Source of the DNA: Zizania palustris
Lineage: Eukaryota > Streptophyta > Magnoliopsida > Poales > Poaceae
DNA: 64,000 bases
Assembly: GCA_019279435.1 (NCBI GenBank)
Contig: JAAALK010000286.1
Coordinates: forward strand, 17,069,931 to 17,133,930
Direction: 5' to 3'
Shown: positions 31,946-42,489 of the stretch, one piece after another
How positions within the stretch are numbered: the first letter of the stretch is position 1
How the letters are laid out: every line of letters starts with the position of its first letter
Notes under the pieces: model-generated
What the model saw: only the letters and a program-made list of their open reading frames with translations
Database searches by the model: none
Told to the model about the DNA's origin: nothing
Program-made: the position numbers and the translations under genes

Positions 31946-31973
31946 CCGTTGCGTAGCACGGGCACACTACTAG
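31946..31973 (+). other. Helitron 3' terminus
   Basis: The hairpin is CCGTTGC, loop GTA, GCACGG, with one unpaired base. Eight bases later the sequence ends CTAG and the host T follows. This is the classical CTRR end with an upstream hairpin. Confidence 0.72.
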
Positions 31974-33359
31974 TCAAGGCAAATTGTCCTAAACTCAATA
32001 AGAGAGATGAAAGTGAGCACCCCGAATACCACAAAAAGGAAAGGAAGGCGTTTGTGAAGGGCAAGTGCGGCAAGGTGGCTAAGATTATAGCCAAAGCCGC
32101 TTCCAGAGCATTTGTTGTTGCTCTTAGCGACATCGACACTTCCTCAACTGAGGAGTCGAGCTCTGATGAGGAGGAAGAGTCCCCAAGGAAGGAGGAGAAG
32201 AAGGACAAGAAGGGATGAGATTTCACCGGCCATTGCTTCTTCATGGCCAACAACGATCACATCGGCGATGAGCTTGACTCATCTAAGGTACCTCTATCCT
32301 ATGACCAGCTTTCAATTAAATTAGATGAACTAAATGAAGTAGTTCTTGGTCAGGATAGATTACTTGTGCAAGCCGCTAGAGAAAGAAAAGACCTTAGACT
32401 TAGGCTAGAATTTGTTTCTACTGATTATGCCATGCTTAAGTCTAGGGTTAATGATGTTGAATTTGAATCTTGCACTGTTGTCATGGGTGAGCTTGCTTAG
32501 TTGCATTCTGTGCATGCTCAAACTCTTTCTGATACAAATGAATGCATGAACTGCCCCTTATTACATGAGAGCATTAATTTACGTGATAAGCATGTTCAGG
32601 ACTTAGAGGCTAGATTAGAGAGGGCCGGTAGTTCTAAAGATGTGCAACCTATGTGTGACACATGCATAACTCTTAAGGACCAGTTAGACACTATTAGAGA
32701 GCGAGCTGAGAACCTCATGACTGAAAATGAATACCTTCTTTCTGTGGTTAACAAATGCACTAAGGGAAAGGGTAGGATGGACTTGCTCTTGGCCAAGACC
32801 AAGATGTGTGCTGACAGGGCAGGGTTAGCTCTAGAATTGGGTTTTGAGAGGATTCCTTCAAACAGTGAGAACAAAACTGTTTTTACCTCACCCACTACCT
32901 TAGAGAAAGAGAGAGCTCTGTTAGACACTCCATCAACCAAAAAGCCTACCCGAACTCAAAAGAAAATCACACCTCCTACAAAGAAAATTCCTCCCAAGAA
33001 AACCACTCAACAGAAGCCCAAGGAGCCTGTGAGGATTGCTCCTATTACCCATGAGAGTGCCCCTAGGAGAGTTTTTCATTGTTCCTACTATCAGAGGGTG
33101 GGTCACTTGGTTGGGTTCTGTTTTCGTCGCATCAAGGATGAGCGACGCTCTCAGGCGATGAGTTTCCAGGACATGCATTACCCATCTCGAGGTATGCATG
33201 AGTCTGAGTTTTACTCACGACCGGTTTTCGAGGCTCCTCATCCTTCCTGGAGAGGTTTTACTCCTCAAGGTGTTCACCATGATCCGTATGGTGATAGATC
33301 TCGTGTGATTAGCTTTGTGAATCGACATGTTAGGAGACCTCGTCATGCATTTGGGATCT
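31974..33359 (+). pseudogene. Element C gag, C-terminal part
   Basis: It begins inside a zinc knuckle (KANCPKLNKRD). Then come a lysine-rich and acidic segment (AKAASRAFVVALSDIDTSS, then a glutamate run), a long coiled coil (about 32243-32790), a lysine/proline-rich stretch, and a second, degenerate knuckle (HCSYYQRVGHLVGFCF at about 33080-33125). One frame throughout, with TGA at 32216-32218 and TAG at 32498-32500. The 3' end runs into the LTR of D at 33360. This is the particle protein of a SIRE-type element. Confidence 0.8.
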
Positions 33360-35141
33360 TGTCGCGCCCCGATTTAATAAATCAGGACTTTATTGAAATT
33401 CCATAGAAAATCAATAAATCAAGACGTTCATCATGCGACCACGTACAATACGGGCAATCATTCACGGTTCGTAGACCGCATTAATACAAAAGTGAATAAA
33501 AGTGAAGAGAAACTAATAAAATAAGGGTCCTAGATGAACGCCTCCTTCCAGTCTCGCCTTGACTGGGTCGCTACTCCAGACCTTCATCCTCCTCGTAGTA
33601 GATGGGCTCTGATGTTGTAAGTCAACGGGGTGAGTACAGATGTACTCAACAAGCCACCGAATGCAAATATAATGCAAGGTAATAACAAGGGAGATAGCGG
33701 CTAGTTTTGCGGAAGCAGCATAATTGTAAAGCTTTAAATGTGAGCAGTTTATTAGTACGGAAAAGTAAACATGTGTGTGTGCATCATCATCTTCTAACTC
33801 GAGGGGTACAGTCAGCCCCACCTCGCTCAACAGTCCTTACGTGCCATGAATAACTTGACCATTCAAACAATTGTAAACTAACTGCGAGTAGTCACACAAC
33901 CTGCCCTTGACCGTGGGCTCGGCTTTTCGAAAAGATTGATTTTACTCTGATCAGAGATGTACCACTGTACCCACAATGCACGCACTCATCACCTACACCA
34001 AAGTGTAACGAGATGACCCATCACACGGGAACTCGTGCCAAAACCTTCCATATAGTCCTCCCCGACCCAATAGCACCCTCTTATGGGTTTCATATGGTGT
34101 CCCGACGCATCGGAGCCCCACCATACCCCCCTTGAGCCTCGTCGGTACAAGTCGCCCGTAGGCTAGCCCCTTGCCCCCTCCTCTATGGTGCATCGAGCCG
34201 GAGCATTCCATACTTCCAGTTAGGACTTACCCATTAGACTTGTGGTTGGTACGGAAGTGCTTTGCAACAGATCCCGCAGACCGGTCCTTATAGTGCCCCG
34301 GGTGCGACAAACCAGTGCCCGAGCTTGCACCCGGAACCCACCATACTTATAACTTAGCCAACTCCAACAGAGTCCAGAGACGAGAATAACAGGGAAATTC
34401 ATATACAGAATCCAGCTATCTACGACTCGTTCTTTTTAACCTATAGTAGTTGTGCCGGTACATTGGGCACTAGCTAATATTTTTATAGTAGAGTGACAAG
34501 GAGTTAAGGCTCAATAAGCATGGCTTGGGTTTGCACACAAGGACAGGGATCTAATAAATATAAGTGTAAGGCTTGATTATTGGACTAATGCAATATTAAC
34601 CTATGGGTTATAGCGATAACTCATTAAAACATGGGCTCAATTATGATCAACTGTTTCCACAGAAGGGTCGATGACTTGCCTTGATCAGCAAAGGGGGATG
34701 GAGGAACCTCGGGGTAGAACTCCTGCTCCTCGACGAACTCGTAGTCTTCTCGATACGGAAAAATAAACAATACATTCAATAAACAGACAAAAATTCACCA
34801 AATACTAAACATACACATTTGTGGGTGTTTTTATGTGAAGTAATATTTCAATATTCTAAAGTTTGGTATAAAACAGTAAAACTTAACTTTTTAGGATTTT
34901 TCCTAATTTATTTTGCTGAATTAATAATTTATCCCTAAGGGGTTTTTATTCTTTTATTTGTTAAAAATATTTTGGGTAACAGTAACACACTGTTTTTATG
35001 GCATTAATGTGTAGAGAATAATATTCTGGTTTTAACAAAATTTGAATGGTGAAATTTGGAGTTAAAATGAGCAAGATATGAATTTTCAAAGTTTAAACTA
35101 TTTTCTGAATTTTATTTAAAACCAGAAAACAGTCTCTGGTC

Positions 35142-35164
35142 CACGGTGAACCAGGTTCACCGTG
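35142..35164. repeat. 23-bp palindrome in the D LTR
   Basis: CACGGTGAACC, one A, then GGTTCACCGTG: perfect 11-bp arms. The copy in the other LTR is at 44273-44295, also perfect. It lies at the edge of the GC-rich block. Confidence 0.85.
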
Positions 35165-36086
35165 AACCCGTGACTGTGCGCGTGGACCCGAGCGACCTGG
35201 ACCGTCGGATCTGGATCCAGCGGCCAGATGTGAGGCGGGTGGGTTTAAAGAGATTGAACGGCTGAGATTAAAACGTGGCGAACGGGTACGCGTGGACGCA
35301 CCAGATCGCTTTGGGGTTTTAAGTGGTGATCGACGGCCGAGAGGCCTCGATACCCCTTTGACCAGATCCGAGGGCCCAGATTAAATCCCGAAGGGATTTA
35401 ATCCTAGCCCTCCGATCGCGATCGTGCGGTCGCGGCTCGATCCGGCACGGCATGCCGTAAGGGGGCACGTACCCCCTTCGTCTCCGGTGACGGCGGGCTC
35501 GGGTGCGACCACGGCGGCGGCGACGAGCGCCTACGAGCATAGCTAACGGCAAAAATGGAATGGGGAGGGGAGGGCGGTCATGACCGTACCTCTGGTGGCG
35601 ACGGAGGCGAAGAACGGCGACCGGCGACGAGGGTAGACGGCGAAGGGGGTTCGGGAGCTCGACGGCGACGATGATCCGGCGGGTTCCAAGGCCAATGGAG
35701 TGGTGGCCGGGGACGGGCGGTCGTTGACGGTCACTCTGGTGGCGGTGGCTAGGGTGGCGAGGGTCCGAGGCGGCGGCGATTGCTCGCCGGAGGCAGACCA
35801 GGGGAGAAACTCGCAAAGACGGCGAGGGTAGACGGCGGGGAGGTCTCGGGTGCTCGACGGCGACGGTGATCCGACGGGATCCACGGCCAACCGAGGGATG
35901 GCCGAGGACGAGCAGTCGATGACGGACTCGACGGTGGCAGTGGCTAGGGTAGGGGAGGCCGGGGTCGGCGGCGATGTCTCGCCGGAGGTGGAGCAGACCC
36001 GAAGCTCGAAAAAGAGGTCGACGACGCTCTGTTTTCACTCGGGGAGGGCTCTGCTGGTGTGGCTGAGGGCGGTGGCTGTGGGGGGG

Positions 36087-36094
36087 TTTATATA
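36087..36094 (-). promoter_or_regulatory. TATA box in the D LTR
   Basis: TATATAAA on minus within CCCCTATATAAACCCCCC. The other LTR has it at 45217-45224. It is the likely core promoter of element D. Confidence 0.65.
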
Positions 36095-36854
36095 GGGGGT
36101 CGCTAGTGGTCGGGATGGAAGGGAACCGAGGGCTCCCGTGAGCTCCGGCGATCCCTTTCCAAAAGCTCCGGGTAGCTTTCCTAAAGCGTAAAAACGCGTC
36201 GCCATGGATGGAAAGGAGGCGGTGGCATGCGGGGGAGGCGATTCGGGGGTGATCCGGGCGATCGCGGGCTGCCGGCGGCGAGAAGCAGAAGGAGATCGCC
36301 GGGAGAAAGGAAGGGGGTGATCCCCTTCCATCGGAGACGAAACATCTGACAGGTGGCCCCCACCTGTCAGTGGCCGAGCGTGAAGACAACGTTGCCTACA
36401 GGCGGGCCATGGTTGTCGGGGAGCGAGGGTGAGAGAGGGGAGGCTGACAAGTGGGCCAGGCGGGGCGCGGTGGAGGAGAGAGGAGCGGGGGAGTGCGCCG
36501 ACAGGCGGACCCCACCTGTCGGTGGCACGCTGCTGGATTGGGCCGGGCTCAGGGTGAATTCGAGGTTGAGGCCCATTAAGGATTTAAAATTGTTTTCTGA
36601 TTTAAAATAATTCCAGTAATTCATTTATTTGATTAAGGGTTGAATCACTATTGGTAAAAATTTGTAAAAATTCCTAAAATTATGTCTTGGCCTCTAGTTC
36701 ATCTCATAAAATTTTCAGGTCCAAATTTTGAGTATTTCTCCCTGTTTGGCTTTATTTGGGTTCTTTTATGATTTTCCTTTAATAATAAATCCAGAAATGA
36801 TTTAAATAATGTTTTCCTTTTATTTTATTTGTTTTTATTTCTTGGGATGTTACA

Positions 36855-36869
36855 ATCCTATCCCCCTTA
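36855..36869 (-). other. Polypurine tract of element D
   Basis: On minus, AAGGGGGATAGGAT directly precedes the 3' LTR start TGTAACATCCC. It is the plus-strand primer of a Ty3/gypsy element. Confidence 0.75.
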
Positions 36870-36896
36870 CAGAGAATCTCGTCCTCGAGATTCGGA

Positions 36897-38420
36897 TCAA
36901 TCCTCGAATATCTCAGGATGCTGTGCCTTGAGTTCATGATCTTTTTCCCATGTAGCTTCTTCTACCGGGTGATTGCTCCACTGCACTTTGCAGAAGCGGA
37001 TGACCCGACTCCTGGTGATCCTTTCTTTGACTTCCAATATCTTGACAGGCTTTTCCACATAGGTCAGATCCTCTTGAACATCCAACTGCTGAAGATCCAC
37101 TTGCTCTGTGGGGACGCGGAGACACTTCTTGAGTTGAGATACGTGAAATACGTCATGCACTCCAGCCAATGAGGGTGGTAGTTCCAACTGATAAGCAACC
37201 TCGCCTTGGCGTCGGATAATGGGGAATGGTCCAACATATCGAGGGGCCAACTTTCCTCTCATGTTAAACCGTTGAGTACCACGGAGAGGCGTAACTCGGA
37301 GGTAGACATGATCTCCCTCTTCAAAGGCTAGGTCTCGGCGACGATTGTCTGCGTAGCTCTTCTGTCGTGATTGGGCTGTCTTGAGTCGGTCTCTGATGAT
37401 CCGTACCTTCTCTTCAGCTTCACGCAGAATGTCTGTTCCGAATACTTGGGATTCACCAGTTTGGTCCCAAAGTAGAGGCGTTCTACACTTTCGTCCATAT
37501 AGGGCTTCAAAAGGAGACATCTGAAGGCTGGCTTGATAGCTGTTGTTGTACGAAAACTCAGCGTACGGCAAGCTCTTGTCCCAAGTGGCTCCAAAATCCA
37601 AGACACATGCTCGAAGCATATCCTCCAATATCTGATTTACCCTCTCTGTTTGTCCATCTGTCTGAGGGTGGTAGGCGGTACTGAAATTCAATCTCGTGCC
37701 CATCTCCTCTTGAAGGTTCTTCCAGAAACGAGAGGTAAACTGACTTCCTCTGTCGGATACTATCTTCTTGGGTACTCCATGAAGACATACGATCCGGGCC
37801 ATGTATAGTTCTGCCAGCTTAGGGCCACTAAAAGTCGTCTTGACGGCTATGAAATGGGCTACTTTCGTAAGCCGATCGATGATCACCCAAATAGAATCGT
37901 ACCCAAGTTGGGTCTTTGGTAATCCGGTGATGAAATCCATGCCGATTTCTTCCCACTTCCATTCAGGCACCTTAAGTGGCTGTAACAATCCTGCAGGTCT
38001 CTGATGTTCAGCTTTTACTCTTCTGCAAGTGTCACACTCAGCGACGAACTGTGCAATCTCTCTTTTCATGCTGACCCACCAATAACGTTCCTTCAGGTCC
38101 TGGTACATGTTGGTACTGCCGGGATGAATGGAGTACAATGTCTCATGGGCTTCTCTCAGGATAAGGGTTTTTATCTCTGGCTTATCCGGTACACATATCC
38201 AGGTTCCAAACCATATGGTGCCATTCTCGTCCTCTGAAAATCCTGGGGCTTTTCCTTGTCTCATGTTCTTCCTAATGGCAGCTATATCCGGGTCTTCCAA
38301 TTGAGCTTCGCGGATTTGTTCGAACAGGATAGGTTGAGTCTCCAAGGTGGCTAGATATGCTCTTGTGGTTAATCCAAGATTCAACTTTTCCATCTCTCTA
38401 CATAACAAGGGTGCATGATC
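36897..38420 (-). pseudogene. Element D integrase with chromodomain
   Basis: Minus-strand frame, 503 codons from 38408. The zinc-binding domain (HETLYSIHPGSTNMYQ, then CDTCRRVKAEH) is followed by the catalytic core: D in GMDFITGLPKT, D in IVSDRGSQFTS and E in HPQTDGQTERVN. A GPF/Y-like region (RYVGPFPIIRRQGEVAYQL) comes next. A C-terminal chromodomain (EKPVKILEVKERITRSR, then VQWSNHPVEEATWE) is the chromovirus hallmark thought to steer insertion into heterochromatin. It is cut off from RT only by the TAG at 38421-38423. Confidence 0.92.
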
Positions 38421-40210
38421 CTAGATCATCACAGCTGTGCAATATCCCTTGCGACTTAATGCATCAGCTACCACATTAGCTTTTCCGGGGTGGTAGTGAA
38501 TTTCTAAGTCATAGTCCTTTATTAGTTCCAACCATCGTCTTTGCCTCAGATTGAGGTCTGGCTGTGTGAAGATGTACTTCAAGCTCTTGTGATCTGTAAA
38601 GATCTCACAGCGATTTCCAACCAAATAGTGCCTCCAAATCTTAAGGGCGTGTACTACAGCGGCTAACTCCAAATCATGGGTCGGGTAATTCAACTCATGA
38701 GGTCTCAACTGACGGGAGGCGTAAGAGATAACTTTTCCGTCTTGCATAAGAACACATCCCAATCCTTGGCGAGATGCGTCACAGTAGACATGGAAGTCTT
38801 TCCGGATATCGGGTAGGGTTAGTATGGGTGCTGACACCAGACGGGTCTTGAGGGTGCGGAAACTTTCCTCGCATTCAGGAGTCCATTCAAACTTCTCTCC
38901 TTTCTGCAACAACTTGGTCATTGGCTTGGCTATCTTAGAAAAATTCTCAATGAACCTCCGATAATATCCGGCCAAACCCAGAAAACTCCGTATCTCAGAT
39001 ACGTTCGTGGGTGGCAGCCAATCCGTAACTGCTTCTACGGTGGCAGGGTCTACTGCGATTCCTTGCGCAGAGATGATGTGTCCAAGGAATTTTACTTCTG
39101 CCGTCCAAAACTTGCATTTGCTGTACTTGGCATACAATTGGTGTTCCCTTAGCTTTCCTAAGGTTAACCGGAGGTGAGTCTCGTGCTCTTTCTGGTCTTT
39201 GGAATAAATGAGGATGTCATCTATGAAGACTACGATGAATTTGTCCAAATACTCCATGAACACCTTATTCATCATATTCATGAAGAATGCAGGGGCGTTG
39301 GTCAATCCAAAGGACATCACCGTGCACTCATATAATCCATAACGGGTGGTGAAGGCAGTCTTGGGTATATCTTCTTCTCGAATCCTTAACTGATGATAAC
39401 CAGAACGCAAGTCGATCTTCGAGAATACTGTAGCTCCTTTTAGCTGGTCGAAGAGATCGTCGATCCGAGGCAACGGGTACTTATTCTTGATGGTTACTTC
39501 ATTCAAAGCGCGATAATCCACACACATACGCTTTGCCTTGTCTTCTTTCTTCTCGACGAAGATGACGGGAGCACCCCATGGCGATGTGCTAGGTCTGATG
39601 TAGCCTTTCTTCTCGAGATCCTCCAACTGCTGCTTCATCTCGGCTAACTCATTGGCGGCCATCCGGTATGGTCGCTTGTAAATAGGGGTGGTTCCGGGCA
39701 CCAAGTCAATCCTGAACACGATGTCCCTCTTGGGTGGCATCCCTGGTAGATCCTTTGGGAATACGTCCGGGTATTCACTGACTACTGGTATCTCCTCCAA
39801 GGTAATCTGATGTAGTCTTGTCCTTCCGGCCTTCATGCTTGGCATCTGGAATGTGACGATAGTCCCTTCTTCATTAGTCACAGTCACTTTTCTCTGGGCA
39901 CATTCTATCACTCCTTGATGTTTATTTAGCCAATCCATCCCTAGAATGAGATCCAAACCTTGACATTCTATTAGAATGGGGTCGGCCCAAAATATCGTGC
40001 CTTGGATATCTACCCATACCCTTGGACTAAAAGAACAGGCGAGGGTTTGCTTGCCCGGGGTAGCTATCAATACTGGTCTGGGTAGTTCACTTACGTCCAG
40101 GGCATTACTTTCCACAAAAGCAGTTGATATAAAGGAGTGTGTAGCTCCGGTGTCAAATAATACCACTGCAAGTGATGAATGAAGCATAAACTTACCCATG
40201 ACTATTTCCG
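38421..40210 (-). pseudogene. Element D protease, reverse transcriptase and RNase H
   Basis: In one frame with gag: protease with VLFDTGATHSFIS (about 40165-40130), reverse transcriptase with KIDLRSGYHQLRI and the catalytic VFIDDILIYS (about 39230-39200), then RNase H with VYCDASRQGLGCVLM (about 38800). No internal damage is seen. The frame ends SRKGYCTAVMI at a TAG (38421-38423) and continues in the same frame into integrase, so one point mutation separates them. Confidence 0.92.
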
Positions 40211-41375
40211 GTGCGGCCTGGGCTTCTTCGGCGGTGACGTGGTTGACCTTGGCGCGGACGGCGGGGTTTGAAGCGACGCCTTGAGTACGCTTGGGATGGG
40301 GGCACTGATGGGAGTAGTGCCCCTCCTGGCGGCAATTGAAGCAAACTACAGGCTTGCCATGCCTGTCTCTCAGAATTTCCGGCTTCTTGGCCGGTGCAGC
40401 TGGGGCGGTTGGTGCGGCGGGAGCGGGGCGAGGTTGACTGGCTCCGGCATTGGCGGCTGGTGGTGCCGGACGATATACTGGGTGGGGGTGGTACTGCGGT
40501 GCTGATGGAGTTGGAGCAAAGCGGGGTCTCTGGGCCATGCCCTGGTTCTGCCTGAAGGCTATCATCCTCTTTTTCTTCAGGTCAACCTTGTTTTGCTGGG
40601 TTTCCTGCATGATGGCTTGGTTCACCAACTTTTGGAAGTTGGCGAAATCTCCATAGATGAGTTGTAGGGACAACTCATCCTTCAGTCCCCTAAGGAACTT
40701 GGCTTGCCTGGCCGCATCCGTACGAACCTCCTCAGGTGCTTACCTAGCCAGACGGTTGAACTCGTGCAGGTATTCTGTAACAGACCTGCTCCCCTGCTGC
40801 AGGTCTCTAAACTCCCGTTGTTTCTGTGCGATAATGCCGTCGGGGATGTGAGCGGCACGGAAAGTGGCAGAGAATTCTGCCCAAGTGTGGGCGTGTCCCT
40901 CTGGCAGTGTCTCGCGAAGATTGTCCCACCATTCTGCGGCGGGACCATGAAGCTGGTGGGTGGCGAAGGCCACTTTCTCCTGCTCAGTGCAGGTCAGCAA
41001 ATCGAGCTTCTTCTCAATGGTCCTCAACCAATCCCCAGCCTCCATGGGGTTGGTGATGCTTGAGAAGGTTGGTGGGCGAACTCGGAGGAACTCCGAGAGC
41101 TGAGATGTGGGAGCGGGAGCTGGGGCGGCGTGATGATGCAGCTCGGGCTGTTGGTGGAGTCGGAAAAACTGTGCCTGCTGCTCCTGCATCTGCTGTTGTT
41201 GTTGTTGCATCTGGTTTAGGAGAGCTGAAACTAGCTGGTTCTGCGTGGCCACCATTTCAGCCAAAGTGGGGTGGTTAGCAACCGGGGCTTGCCTCTGCCC
41301 AGTTGCTCCCCATTGAGGCAGGTTGCCACTCTCTCCTCCATTTTGGGGAGCGTCGGAACCCTGAGTGTTGGTCAT
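40211..41375 (-). pseudogene. Element D gag
   Basis: The ATG at 41375 (MTNTQGSDAPQNGG) opens a glutamine-rich N-terminus. A capsid domain follows (MEAGDWLRTIEKKLDLLT, then HGPAAEWWDNLRE). A TAA at 40740-40742 after EFNRLAR interrupts it; the frame continues as EEVRTDAARQAKFLRGLKDE. A proline/alanine-rich linker and a CCHC zinc knuckle (CFNCRQEGHYSHQC at about 40310-40350) precede protease with no stop, so gag-pol was a single polyprotein. Confidence 0.9.
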
Positions 41376-41547
41376 CCTGGAGTTTTCAAAGTAGACAACA
41401 TTTATTTTAGCGAACTCTTTATATTTTATTTCAAAAGGTACCGTTCTTGCGGTTACATTTATTTATTTCGTCATTCATGCCTTATGTTTTGACATGAATG
41501 GTAATACAAGCAAGCAAAAATGAAAAACAATCAATCGTAAACTACGT

Positions 41548-42354
41548 CTAGGGTAGCTCGGGGGACGGCTCAATCTCGGGCTCGTGGGAGCTGGTCGGGG
41601 TCGAGGAGCTGGATGGTCCGGCGGGTTGTGCACTGCGGGAGATCCTCTTGGGCCTCACGGTAGGGATCCGAAGGGGTTTCTTCCTGCGAGGCAGAATAGG
41701 TGCGATCTCCTCAATGTCCTTCTTTAATTCCTCGATCTGGTAGCGGAGCTGTGGGTTGGTGGCGACACGCTGCCGAAGGAGCTCATTTTGACTCCGTAAC
41801 TCCTCTGCCTCGGCAGCCAAGCGATGTCCCTGCTGGATGCGGCGACGAAGATCTCCGTTATCGCGGTTCAGATCCTCAGAAGACTGTTGGTAAAAACTGA
41901 TCGTGTCGCGCTGTCCATTGGCGTCCTGTAGTGCCTCGTAATGAAGATCATCCATGGCCTCCAATAAGCGCATGGTATGGCCGATCGCGGAATGACGCTG
42001 AGAGAGGATGCTGACGAAGACGCTATGGGGACTCCCTGGAGTGCGAAGAGGCACGAAGCGGAAGTCTGTGTCGTAAAGTTCACTGTCGTATCTCATCTGG
42101 AGCTCCGTGAGTGCCTGGAGGGCAGTGCGCTGACTGGCAACCAAGAAGGTAGGTCCTCCTCCGCGATAGGTGTGAGCGGTCTGAGGGGAGGGCTGGACGA
42201 CGACGGTGACCTCGTAGAAGCTTTCTTCCTCGTCGGGGAAGACTCCATGGTACATCCGCTCATGCTCAAATCCGAGGAAGCTGACGAGTAGGCGCAGCTC
42301 GCGAATGAATCCGGCCTCGTCGCGAAGGTTCCCACTCATGGTACGGACCGGCAT
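41548..42354 (-). CDS. ORF0 of element D, unknown function
   Basis: An intact 268-codon minus-strand ORF between the primer site and gag, starting ATG at 42354 and ending SPELP. Residues 1-110 look globular with no family that I recognise (FIRELRLLVSFLGFEHERMY, later QALTELQMRYDSEL). Residues about 140-220 are coiled coil (LRRRIQQGHRLAAEAEEL). The C-terminus is basic, then serine/proline-rich. An extra ORF at this place has been described for the rice elements RIRE3 and RIRE8; its role is unknown. It is the least damaged coding sequence in the element. Gag starts 173 bp downstream in the same direction. Confidence 0.8.
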   Translation of the reverse strand: MPVRTMSGNLRDEAGFIRELRLLVSFLGFEHERMYHGVFPDEEESFYEVTVVVQPSPQTAHTYRGGGPTFLVASQRTALQALTELQMRYDSELYDTDFRFVPLRTPGSPHSVFVSILSQRHSAIGHTMRLLEAMDDLHYEALQDANGQRDTISFYQQSSEDLNRDNGDLRRRIQQGHRLAAEAEELRSQNELLRQRVATNPQLRYQIEELKKDIEEIAPILPRRKKPLRIPTVRPKRISRSAQPAGPSSSSTPTSSHEPEIEPSPELP

Positions 42355-42473
42355 CTACAAAAGAGAGAAATCTTTGTGAAAACTTCAGAAGATGAGAAGG
42401 TAAGCAGTTTGTAAGAAAATATGGTTAATATGAGTCCTAGGGTCAGGTCTGTTTGGCTTCCTACAGTCATGTC

Positions 42474-42486
42474 GGCTCTGATACCA
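42474..42486 (-). other. Primer binding site of element D (tRNA-iMet)
   Basis: TGGTATCAGAGCC on minus, three bases after the 5' LTR. It is complementary to the 3' end of initiator methionine tRNA and is the standard plant site. Confidence 0.92.
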
Positions 42487-42489
42487 TCT

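Larger units (their letters stand above)
30170..31973 (+). mobile_element. Helitron-like segment with captured gene pieces
   Basis: The right end has the Helitron hallmarks: a short hairpin (31946-31961), CTAG at 31970-31973, and a T directly after, as expected for insertion between A and T. The next bases (CAAGGCAAATTGTCCT) read as the end of a gag zinc knuckle (KANCP) of copia element C, so the segment split that gag. Inside lie exon-like pieces of three unrelated plant genes, all in plus orientation. The left end (TC after an A) was not found and may be lost beside the C3 LTR. No Rep/helicase is present, so it would be non-autonomous. Confidence 0.68.
33360..36854 (-). repeat. 3' LTR of element D
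   Basis: In plus coordinates it starts TGTCGCGCCCC and ends GGGATGTTACA. It is AT-rich at both ends and strongly GC-rich between about 35130 and 36560. The longest ORF (356 codons on minus, 35319-36389) is arginine/proline/serine-rich, starts upstream of the TATA box and has no recognisable domain, so I treat it as a composition effect. Confidence 0.93.

Noticed and set aside
35319..36389. A 356-codon ORF on minus in the GC-rich part of the D LTR (partner in the other LTR is shorter)
   Set aside because: It lies across the LTR promoter, is arginine/proline/serine-rich with no domain, and the copy in the other LTR is broken into different frames. GC-rich DNA gives long chance ORFs.
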